DNA from: Nocardioidaceae bacterium
GTDB taxonomy: Bacteria; Actinomycetota; Actinomycetes; Propionibacteriales; Nocardioidaceae
Assembly (NCBI GenBank): GCA_013811715.1
Contig: JACCUS010000425.1
Location: forward strand, 1 to 6,498
Length of the DNA: 6,498 bases
Reading direction: 5' to 3'
The notes below the pieces were generated by a model. It was not told the DNA's origin. It saw nothing but the letters and a program-made list of their open reading frames with translations, and made no database searches. This document shows positions 1 to 5,104 of this stretch, one piece after another (position 1 is the first letter of the stretch; every line of letters begins with the position of its first letter). Made by a program: the position numbers and the translations under genes.

Positions 1-667
1 ACCGTCCAGGATGCTCCCCGGAGTCGCGCAGCATCAGCGCCGCGCCGTAGGCACTCTGCACGATGAGATCGTGCGCCACCGCACGTGGCAACCCGAGCAG
101 GATGCCGGCGTCGGTCATCGCCTCGACGAGATAGAAGAAGTACGCGGGACCGCTGCCGGACAGCGCGGTTACCGCGTCCTGCTGGGATTCCGGGACGCGT
201 ATCACCTTGCCCACCGGGCGCAGCAGGTCCTCGGTGCGCTGCAGGTGCTCTTCCTTCGCGTGCCGTCCGGCGGATACCGCGCTCATCGCCTCGTCCACGA
301 TGACCGGTGTGTTCGACATGACCCGCACCACCGGCACGCCCTCGGCGAGCCGGCCCTCGATCAATGACGTGGGGATGCCGGCGGCGACCGACACGACCAG
401 CCGGTCAGCCGGCACGGCCGTCTCCAGCTCGTCCAGCAGTGCGGACATGTCCTGCGGCTTGACGGTGAGCAGCAAGGTGTCGGCCTGCTTCGCCGCTTCG
501 GCGTTGCTCGTCACCTGGACGCCGTAGCGCTCCCGCAGCAGCTCCGCGCGATCCGCGCGGCGGGTGGTCGCCAGCAGGTCAGCCGCGGGGCGGCCGGCGC
601 GCAGCATGCCCGAGAGCAACGCCTCGCCCATCTTGCCGGCGCCGACGACGGCCACTCGATCGGTCAT
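1..667 (-). CDS. proC: Pyrroline-5-carboxylate reductase, 3' end cut by window edge
   Basis: Catalyses the last step of proline synthesis, NAD(P)H-dependent reduction of 1-pyrroline-5-carboxylate to L-proline, in the cytoplasm. The frame is open from ATG at 667-665 to the left edge, giving 222 residues of the usual roughly 270. The N-terminal Rossmann motif is seen as VVGAGKMGEALL (G9, G11, M13, G14), with VKPQD and SVAAGIP further on. The C-terminal dimerisation domain carries the family signature ALSGSGPAYFFYLVEA, followed by DAGILLGLPR and the start of the SGEHPG segment. About 50 C-terminal residues lie outside the window. The start codon overlaps the proline dehydrogenase stop (ATGA, 664-667), and no strong Shine-Dalgarno precedes it, so translation is probably coupled to the upstream gene. 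The identification is firm; only the C-terminus is unseen. Confidence 0.96.
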   Translation of the reverse strand, partial: MTDRVAVVGAGKMGEALLSGMLRAGRPAADLLATTRRADRAELLRERYGVQVTSNAEAAKQADTLLLTVKPQDMSALLDELETAVPADRLVVSVAAGIPTSLIEGRLAEGVPVVRVMSNTPVIVDEAMSAVSAGRHAKEEHLQRTEDLLRPVGKVIRVPESQQDAVTALSGSGPAYFFYLVEAMTDAGILLGLPRAVAHDLIVQSAYGAALMLRDSGEHPGR

Positions 668-1593
668 CGCTTGCTCACCACGGAGCGTAGGAAGAACGCG
701 ACGTTGGCCGGACGCTCTGCCATGCGGCGCATCAGGTAGGCGTACCACTCGTCGCCGTACGGCGTGTAGATGCGGACCTTCTCACCGTCGCGAGCAAGTC
801 GACGCTGCTCATCGGGCCGTACGCCGTAGAGCATTTGATACTCATAGCTGCCCTGAGCGCGACCATTCCGGGCGGCGAGCGCACCGGCGATGTCGATGAG
901 CCGCGGATCGTGCGTGGCAACCATCGGGTAGCCCTGACCCGACATCAACACCTCGAGGCAGCGGACGTAGGACTTGTCGGTCTCCTGGCGGCTCTTGAAG
1001 GCGACATCCGCCGGAGCGTCGTAAGCCCCCTTGCACAGTCGGATACGGCTGCCCTCGCCGGCCAGGTCGCGACAGTCGTCGACGGTGCGGCGCAGATAGG
1101 TTTGCAGCACACCGCCCACGTCGGTGAAGACACCGCGCAACTCCCGCAGGATCCGCAGCGTCGAGTCGACCGTGTGGTGCTCCTCCATGTCGAGGGTGAC
1201 CGTCGTGCCGGCGGTGCGAGCTGACTCGCAGATCCGCGCGGCGTTGTCGGTCGCGATGCGCTCCCCGTCACCGGGCAACGCCTGCCCCACCGCGGAGAGC
1301 TTGACCGACACCTCGGTCCCGCTGGTCAGCCCGGCGTCGGCCAGCCGCGACAAGAGCGTGAGGTACGCCTTGGTCGTGGTGTCCGCCTGGCCGGTGTCGG
1401 TGGTGTCCTCACCCAGGTGGTCCAGGCTGACGAGCAGCCCATCGGCGACCAGTGTCCGGGCCGTGCGTACGGCGTCATCGACACTCTCCCCGGCCACGAA
1501 CCGGGTGACGACGCCGCGGGAGACGGGTGCTGTGGTGACGAGGTGCTTGAAGCGCTGGCTTCCCGACAGCGACAACAGCGTACGGCGGAGCAC
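664..1593 (-). CDS. Monofunctional proline dehydrogenase (FAD-dependent)
   Basis: Oxidises L-proline to 1-pyrroline-5-carboxylate, passing electrons through FAD to the quinone pool; it is the first step of proline catabolism. At 309 residues it has the single-domain length of Gram-positive enzymes, without the P5C dehydrogenase half of PutA. Family motifs appear in order: SLDHLGED (56-63), VSVKLSAVG (96-104), LDMEEH (134-139), LQTYLRRT (163-170), RLCKGAY (185-191), VATHDPR (225-231), EYQMLYG (251-257) and the C-terminal YTPYGDEWYAYLMRRMAERP, whose paired arginines (289, 290) bind the substrate carboxylate in known structures. The start is GTG at 1593, chosen because a perfect AGGAGG lies 5 bases upstream. 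The stop overlaps the proC start by 4 bases. No P5C dehydrogenase gene is in the window, so proline breakdown to glutamate would need one elsewhere. The names pruB, putA and fadM are used for such genes; none can be assigned from sequence alone. Confidence 0.95.
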   Translation of the reverse strand: MLRRTLLSLSGSQRFKHLVTTAPVSRGVVTRFVAGESVDDAVRTARTLVADGLLVSLDHLGEDTTDTGQADTTTKAYLTLLSRLADAGLTSGTEVSVKLSAVGQALPGDGERIATDNAARICESARTAGTTVTLDMEEHHTVDSTLRILRELRGVFTDVGGVLQTYLRRTVDDCRDLAGEGSRIRLCKGAYDAPADVAFKSRQETDKSYVRCLEVLMSGQGYPMVATHDPRLIDIAGALAARNGRAQGSYEYQMLYGVRPDEQRRLARDGEKVRIYTPYGDEWYAYLMRRMAERPANVAFFLRSVVSKR

Positions 1594-1598
1594 AGGGT

Positions 1599-1604
1599 CC
1601 TCCT
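1599..1604 (-). promoter_or_regulatory. Perfect Shine-Dalgarno of proline dehydrogenase
   Basis: On the minus strand the sequence reads AAAAAGGAGGACCCTGTG: an exact AGGAGG five bases before the GTG at 1593. It fixes the GTG as the start. It is the only strong ribosome binding site in the window; the other gene starts are either overlapped by an upstream stop or sit right behind a promoter-like box. Confidence 0.85.
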
Positions 1605-1610
1605 TTTTCG

Positions 1611-1630
1611 CCGGGACGCCACCGCCCCGG
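1611..1630 (-). other. Hairpin in the proline dehydrogenase leader
   Basis: The minus-strand RNA can form an 8-pair stem (CCGGGGCG with CGUCCCGG) closed by a four-base GUGG loop. One pair is a G-U wobble that would be an A-C mismatch in plus-strand RNA, so the structure fits a minus-strand transcript better. It ends six bases before the AGGAGG and is not followed by a U-tract, so it does not look like an intrinsic terminator. It could be a leader element affecting mRNA stability or ribosome access. Its function is inferred only. Confidence 0.4.
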
Positions 1631-1640
1631 AGCCGCGCCC

Positions 1641-1646
1641 AGGCTA
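1641..1646 (-). promoter_or_regulatory. Candidate -10 box for proline dehydrogenase-proC
   Basis: TAGCCT on the minus strand fits TAnnnT and is identical to the proposed -10 box of ppx. It lies in the 104-base gap between the methyltransferase stop and the GTG. Transcription would begin near 1634, giving a leader of about 40 bases that contains the hairpin and the Shine-Dalgarno. I see no good -35 at 16-18 bases upstream; a CTGACG lies 21 bases upstream, which is too far. The call is therefore weak. Confidence 0.3.
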
Positions 1647-1697
1647 CGGCGCCACGAATGGTTGCGCGTCAGGCACTGCGCCGCCGCCGCTTCACCG

Positions 1698-2447
1698 TCA
1701 CCCCGTCCGACCCACGTGCAGGTGCGTGAGGTACCGCTCGCGAACCATCCCGTCGGGGAAGGCGGCGGTCAGCGTCGCGCGCTGCTCGGCGAGGAAGTCG
1801 TCGAGCTGCTCGCCGAGCGCAATGACCGCGGAGTGGGTGGCCAGCTCCGCAAGCCGGTCTGCCACCGGCACCGAGCGTTCCCACCGCGTCTCGTGACGTA
1901 CGACGTCGGTGAACGCGCCGGTGCGCCGGAGGTCCTCGTCCAGGTCGTGAACCTCGTAGTCCCGCGCGTAGGGAGCACCCGGCGCCACACCGCGACGGCA
2001 TACCGAAGCCCAGCACGACCGCCACCAGGTCTGGTCACGATCCGCCGACTTGTTCCACCACAGCGCCAGGCTTCCGCCAGGACGCAGCACCCTTACCGCC
2101 TCGGCGACACCCTGGTCGAACGGCACCCAGTGCCAGGAGGTGGCGTAGCAAACGAGGTCAACCGATCCGTCCCGCGCGGGCAGCCGCTCGGCCCGCCCGA
2201 CGACAGCGGACGCCGGCACCCGATGGTGGCGCAACATGGCGAGGCTCACATCGACGGCGAGCACCCGCGCCCCCCGGGCGGCGAGTGCCTCGGTCGCAAT
2301 CCCCGTTCCGGCACCGCCCTCGACGACGCGAGCACCCCGCAACGACATCTCCGACAGCCGTTCCAGCGCGTCGTACATCTCTGCCGGGTACGCCGGACGC
2401 AACTGGTCGTACGCCGCCGCAGCCGGGTCGAAGACCGACCGGGTCAC
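1698..2447 (-). CDS. Class I SAM-dependent methyltransferase, substrate unknown
   Basis: A 249-residue Rossmann-fold methyltransferase of the Methyltransf_11 type. Motif I is VVEGGAGTGIATEAL (41-55), the acidic residue at the end of strand 2 is D66 in LAVDVS, DLVCYATSWHWV (97-108) is the motif II region with the SWHW seen in this subgroup, and LRPGGSLALWWN (121-132) is motif III. The GTG start at 2447 is preferred because it overlaps the upstream stop (GTGA, 2444-2447) and is followed at once by the expected N-terminus (FDPAAAAYDQLRPAYP). The frame stays open to 2624, but that extension is arginine- and alanine-rich and lies within the upstream gene. No clear Shine-Dalgarno is present, so translational coupling is likely. 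Residues 138-156 are unusually rich in Trp, Arg and Cys; the frame is correct on both sides, so this is a variable segment or a small compensated error. The substrate cannot be deduced. Confidence 0.88.
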   Translation of the reverse strand: MTRSVFDPAAAAYDQLRPAYPAEMYDALERLSEMSLRGARVVEGGAGTGIATEALAARGARVLAVDVSLAMLRHHRVPASAVVGRAERLPARDGSVDLVCYATSWHWVPFDQGVAEAVRVLRPGGSLALWWNKSADRDQTWWRSCWASVCRRGVAPGAPYARDYEVHDLDEDLRRTGAFTDVVRHETRWERSVPVADRLAELATHSAVIALGEQLDDFLAEQRATLTAAFPDGMVRERYLTHLHVGRTG

Positions 2448-3262
2448 CCGATTGACCGTTTCGTGCGCGGTCGCGGCCGGATGAGGTGCTGCCGCGCGAA
2501 CGCGAGCGCCTCCTCGAGGTCGGCCTCGCGCTCGTCCCGGTCGGTCGCCCGCCGGGTGTTGACCTCCAGCACGACAGTGCGCGCGTAGCCGCTGCGGGCC
2601 AGCCGTCTTAGCAGCGCCGCGCACGGCTGCGTCCCACGACCCGGCACCAGGTGCTCGTCCTTGCTCGATCCGCTGCCGTCGGCGAGGTGTACGTGCGCCA
2701 ACCGATCGCCCATCCGGCGAGCCATCGCCATCGCGTCGGCCCCGGCGACGGCTGTGTGGGACAGGTCGAGGGTGAGGTGCCGGTAGTCCTCGTCAACCGG
2801 GTCGAAGTCCGGTGCGTACGCCGGAATCTCCCGACCACCGGCCCGCCACGGAAACATGTTCTCCACCGCGAAGACGACACCGCTGTCGTCGTGCAACCGC
2901 TCGATGCCCTCGACGAAGCCGCGGGCGTACTCCCGCTGCCAGCGAAACGGCGGGTGCACGACGACCGTGTCCGCGCCGAGCCGCTCCGCCGCCTCCTTCG
3001 CCCGGTACAACTTGCTCCACGGGTCCCCGCTCCACACCCGCTGGGTGATGAGCAGGCAGGGCGCGTGGATCGCGCGGACCGGCACGCCGTGATAGTCGGA
3101 AAGCCGCTGCAGGGCTTGCACGTCCTGGCTCACCGGGTCGTTCCACACCATGACCTCGACGCCGTCGTAGCCGAGCCGGGCCGCCAGCTCGAACGCCACG
3201 GCGGTGGACTCCGGGTAGGTCGACGCGGTCGACAACGCGACCTTCACGCCAGACAGCTGCAC
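2444..3262 (-). CDS. Sugar-phosphate isomerase/epimerase-like TIM-barrel protein
   Basis: A 272-residue protein of the xylose isomerase-like TIM-barrel (AP endonuclease 2) family, probably a cytoplasmic metal-dependent isomerase or epimerase with unknown substrate. Strand-end motifs run in order: YDGVEVMVW (32-40), IHAPCLL (65-71), VVHPPF (101-106), VENMFP (133-138), LDLSHT (165-170), HVHLADG (190-196), EHLVPGRG (203-210) and VLEVN (231-235). E134, D166, H192 and E233 are in the positions of the usual metal ligands. The start is uncertain: GTG at 3262 sits behind a TAnnnT box, while GTG at 3247 would give a protein five residues shorter; neither has a Shine-Dalgarno. The frame continues upstream through ppx, but that part does not resemble the family. 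Gene order after ppx suggests orthology with mycobacterial Rv0498, recalled from memory. The C-terminus overlaps the methyltransferase start by 4 bases. Confidence 0.88.
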   Translation of the reverse strand: MQLSGVKVALSTASTYPESTAVAFELAARLGYDGVEVMVWNDPVSQDVQALQRLSDYHGVPVRAIHAPCLLITQRVWSGDPWSKLYRAKEAAERLGADTVVVHPPFRWQREYARGFVEGIERLHDDSGVVFAVENMFPWRAGGREIPAYAPDFDPVDEDYRHLTLDLSHTAVAGADAMAMARRMGDRLAHVHLADGSGSSKDEHLVPGRGTQPCAALLRRLARSGYARTVVLEVNTRRATDRDEREADLEEALAFARQHLIRPRPRTKRSIG

Positions 3263-3270
3263 AAGGCACC

Positions 3271-3276
3271 AGCGTA
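3271..3276 (-). promoter_or_regulatory. Candidate -10 box for the TIM-barrel gene, possibly leaderless
   Basis: TACGCT on the minus strand fits TAnnnT and ends 8 bases before the GTG at 3262. A transcript starting at or next to the GTG would be leaderless. No convincing -35 is visible, and the gene lies only 47 bases after the ppx stop, so simple read-through from ppx is an alternative. Confidence 0.3.
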
Positions 3277-3309
3277 GGGAAGGGTTGGCGCGGTCGCGGG
3301 CTGCCGCTC

Positions 3310-4263
3310 TCAGGGGGAGCCGTTGAAGCGCCCGGCGGCGACCATGGCGTCGAGCTCCCGCAGGATGAGCCCCTCCCGCAGCGCCCAGGGGCAGATCTCC
3401 AGCTCGCTGACCCCCAGCAGGTCCATGGCCGCGTCGGCCACCAGCGCACCGGCGAGCAGCTGCGGCGCCCGACCCACCGAGACACCCGGCAGCGTGGCCC
3501 GCTGGGCGCTGGTCAGCTTGGCGAGCTTCGGCAGCCAGTCGATGAGGTCGGTGTGAGAGAGCGTGCGGCGTACGTCGTTGCCGTACGACGACGGCGCGGC
3601 ACCGAGGATGCGAGCGAGCTGGCGGAAGGTCTTCGAGGTGGCCACTGCACGGTCGGGGTGGCCGGCGCCCGTCGCCTGCCCCGCCAGCCGGCCGATCTCG
3701 CCGCGGATGTGTTTGCGCAGCGCCTTGACCTCCTTGCCGGGTGGCGGGTCGTCGCTGAACCAGTCGCGGGTGAGCCGCCCCGCGCCCAGCGGCACGGACA
3801 ACGCGACGGCCGGTTCCTCGTCGACGCCGGCGGCGATCTCCAGCGAGCCGCCGCCGATGTCGAACACTGCGAGGCGTCCCGATGACCAGCCGAACCAACG
3901 GCGTACAGCCAAGAAGGTGAGCCGCGCCTCGTCCTCGCCGCTGAGGACGGTCAGCGTGATCCCGGTCTTCTTTCGCACGAGCGACAACACCTTGTCGGTG
4001 TTGGTGGCCTCCCTTATCGCTGATGTCGCGAACGCGGTGACTGACTCGCAGCCCTGGTTCTCGGCCTCGGTGAGCGCTCCACCGATGAAGCTGATGAGGG
4101 CGTCCACCCCGGCCTCAGCAAGGGCGCCACCGGCAGTGAGGTGCTCGGCCAGTCGCAGGGTCTCCTTCCGCGAAGATGCTGGCAACGGAGCCGCGCCGCG
4201 ATAGGCGTCGACAACCAGCAGGTGGGCGGTGTTGGACCCCACGTCGAGGACTGCCTCTCTCAT
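3310..4263 (-). CDS. ppx: Exopolyphosphatase, Ppx/GppA family
   Basis: A 317-residue ASKHA-fold phosphatase that releases phosphate from the ends of polyphosphate; family members may also hydrolyse pppGpp. The P-loop-like N-terminal motif is DVGSNTAHLLVVDA (7-20), the acidic SGEDEARLTF (108-117) is the segment holding the catalytic acid, FDIGGGSLEI (134-143) is the second phosphate-binding motif, and SVPLGAGRLTRDW (156-168) follows. RAPQLLAGALVA and EICPWALREGLILRELD mark the C-terminal half. The length and these motifs match the short two-domain enzymes such as M. tuberculosis Ppx1 (Rv0496), without the extra C-terminal domains of E. coli Ppx. ATG at 4263 gives the expected N-terminus. It has no Shine-Dalgarno, but a promoter-like element ends just upstream. 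It is the first gene of the minus-strand block and is divergent from the glyoxalase-like gene. Whether it is specific for polyphosphate or pppGpp cannot be told from sequence. Confidence 0.93.
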   Translation of the reverse strand: MREAVLDVGSNTAHLLVVDAYRGAAPLPASSRKETLRLAEHLTAGGALAEAGVDALISFIGGALTEAENQGCESVTAFATSAIREATNTDKVLSLVRKKTGITLTVLSGEDEARLTFLAVRRWFGWSSGRLAVFDIGGGSLEIAAGVDEEPAVALSVPLGAGRLTRDWFSDDPPPGKEVKALRKHIRGEIGRLAGQATGAGHPDRAVATSKTFRQLARILGAAPSSYGNDVRRTLSHTDLIDWLPKLAKLTSAQRATLPGVSVGRAPQLLAGALVADAAMDLLGVSELEICPWALREGLILRELDAMVAAGRFNGSP

Positions 4264-4269
4264 CCCACG

Positions 4270-4297
4270 AGGCTATCGGGTGACCACTACGGTCGAA
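4270..4297 (-). promoter_or_regulatory. Candidate leaderless promoter of ppx
   Basis: On the minus strand, TTCGAC (4297-4292) is followed after 16 bases by TAGCCT (4275-4270), which ends 6 bases before the ATG at 4263. The spacing would place the transcription start at or within a base of the start codon. This is the common actinobacterial leaderless arrangement and fits the lack of a Shine-Dalgarno. Confidence 0.5.
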
Positions 4298-4352
4298 GGC
4301 CGCCATCGTGAGCTGACCAGTCATGCAACTACCCCGCTGGTTCGCCGCTGGT
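4279..4352. repeat. Short direct and inverted repeats in the divergent intergenic region
   Basis: In the 112 bases between ppx and the glyoxalase-like gene, GGTGACCACT (4279-4288) and GCTGACCAGT (4312-4321) match at 8 of 10 positions and are 33 bases apart, about three helical turns. The first overlaps the spacer of the proposed ppx promoter. CGCTGGT occurs exactly twice, 11 bases apart (4335-4341 and 4346-4352), and its CTGGT is the reverse complement of the ACCAG in the second TGACCAG copy. They could be operator half-sites; short repeats like these also arise by chance in GC-rich DNA. Confidence 0.25.
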
Positions 4353-4368
4353 GCGCTGTGGCAAGAAT
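4341..4368 (+). promoter_or_regulatory. Weak candidate promoter of the glyoxalase-like gene
   Basis: TTCGCC (4341-4346), a 16-base spacer and AAGAAT (4363-4368) end 7 bases before the ATG at 4376. AAGAAT matches TATAAT at 4 of 6 positions but lacks the initial T. If real, it would produce a leaderless mRNA from the second of two in-frame ATGs and would rule out the ATG at 4367, which overlaps the box. Confidence 0.25.
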
Positions 4369-4375
4369 GACCCGC

Positions 4376-5014
4376 ATGCGGCTGGACCATCTCTCCTACG
4401 CCGCGGGACCCGAGGGGCTCGCCGGCACGATCTCGCGGCTGTCTGAGCTGCTCGGGGAGAAGTTCATCGACGGTGGCGTGCATCCGCGGTTCGGCACCCG
4501 CAACATGGTGCTACCGCTGACGAACGGCCAGTTCCTGGAGGTGGTCGAGGTGCTGGACCATCCCGCCTCCGACAAGGCGCCATTCGGGCAGGCCGTGCGC
4601 GCTCGTTCTGAGGGTGGCGGTGGTTGGCTCGGGTGGGTCGTGTCCGTGACCGACATTGGAGACATCGAGACGCGGCTGCAACGAGAGGCAGTTGTCGGCA
4701 GCCGGCACCGGCCGGATGGAGTTGAGCTGCGCTGGAAGCAGATCGGCGTCAAAGGGCTCCAGGCGGATCCCCAGCTGCCGTTCTTCGTGCAGTGGGACGT
4801 CGGGGACTCGCTGCATCCTTCGGCCGACGCGACGGGTGACCTCACGTTGTGCAAGCTGGAGATCGCCGGCAGCCCAGACCGGGTGGGCGAGTGGCTGGGG
4901 CAACCGGCGCAGCACCCGCTAGACGATGTGGAGGTCGACTGGGTTGCACCGCATGGCACCCCCGGCATCCTGACGGCCAGCTTCAGCACACCGGACGGCA
5001 TCGTTCGCATCTGA
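4376..5014 (+). CDS. Glyoxalase-like VOC-superfamily protein
   Basis: A 212-residue protein resembling the Glyoxalase_3 type of the vicinal oxygen chelate superfamily. It opens with RLDHLSYAAGPEGL, in which the histidine is a likely metal or substrate contact. HPRFGTRNMVLPL (38-50) and the LEVVEVLDHP segment (57-66) follow, then the second half with GGWLGWVVSVTDI and PFFVQWD. The C-terminal ISTPDG-like end (here FSTPDGIVRI) is typical. The family includes dioxygenases, glyoxalases and many unassigned members, so no reaction is proposed. Two in-frame ATGs compete, 4367 and 4376; the second is preferred because RLDH is expected at the extreme N-terminus and because a possible promoter box overlaps the first. 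The frame stays open upstream to 4229, but that part runs into ppx on the other strand. The gene is divergent from ppx and lies 90 bases before radA on the same strand. Confidence 0.85.
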   Translation: MRLDHLSYAAGPEGLAGTISRLSELLGEKFIDGGVHPRFGTRNMVLPLTNGQFLEVVEVLDHPASDKAPFGQAVRARSEGGGGWLGWVVSVTDIGDIETRLQREAVVGSRHRPDGVELRWKQIGVKGLQADPQLPFFVQWDVGDSLHPSADATGDLTLCKLEIAGSPDRVGEWLGQPAQHPLDDVEVDWVAPHGTPGILTASFSTPDGIVRI

Positions 5015-5019
5015 TCGGT

Positions 5020-5058
5020 GGGTGGCGACGCGGAGCGACACGCACGGCAGCGCCACCC
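5020..5058 (+). terminator. Inverted repeat between the VOC gene and radA, possible terminator
   Basis: GGGTGGCG (5020-5027) and CGCCACCC (5051-5058) are exact reverse complements, separated by 23 bases, beginning 5 bases after the glyoxalase-like stop codon. The stem could end transcription before radA. It has a long loop and no T-run after it, so a stability element or a chance GC-rich repeat is possible. Confidence 0.3.
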
Positions 5059-5067
5059 GCTGACCCG

Positions 5068-5097
5068 TTCAGAACTGTCGGCTGCGGGTCATAGCGT
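5068..5097 (+). promoter_or_regulatory. Candidate leaderless promoter of radA
   Basis: TTCAGA (5068-5073; 4 of 6 matches to TTGACA), an 18-base spacer and TAGCGT (5092-5097; TAnnnT) end 7 bases before the radA ATG at 5105. The transcription start would fall on the start codon. There is no Shine-Dalgarno in front of this ATG, which supports a leaderless message. Confidence 0.5.
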
Positions 5098-5104
5098 GAG
5101 CGCC

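Noticed and set aside
1662..2588. Plus-strand open frame of 308 codons opposite the methyltransferase and the end of the TIM-barrel gene
   Set aside because: It is arginine- and proline-rich with no recognisable family motif, and the opposite strand carries clear methyltransferase motifs. Long antisense frames are common in GC-rich DNA.
2448..2624. N-terminal extension of the methyltransferase to an ATG at 2624
   Set aside because: The extra 59 residues are Arg/Ala/Gly-rich and overlap the TIM-barrel coding sequence by 180 bases. The GTG at 2447 gives a normal family N-terminus and a typical 4-base overlap.
3263..3898. Upstream continuation of the TIM-barrel frame through the 3' two thirds of ppx
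   Set aside because: The translated extension is low-complexity Arg/Ala/Gly and lies in a shadow frame of ppx. Family homology begins only near residue VKVALSTAS, so the gene starts at 3262 or 3247.
3563..4204. Plus-strand 213-codon frame opposite ppx
   Set aside because: Ser/Ala/Arg-rich shadow with no motif; ppx on the minus strand is unmistakable.
4229..4375. N-terminal extension of the VOC protein to an ATG at 4229
   Set aside because: It would overlap the ppx start on the other strand, and the extension has no family similarity.
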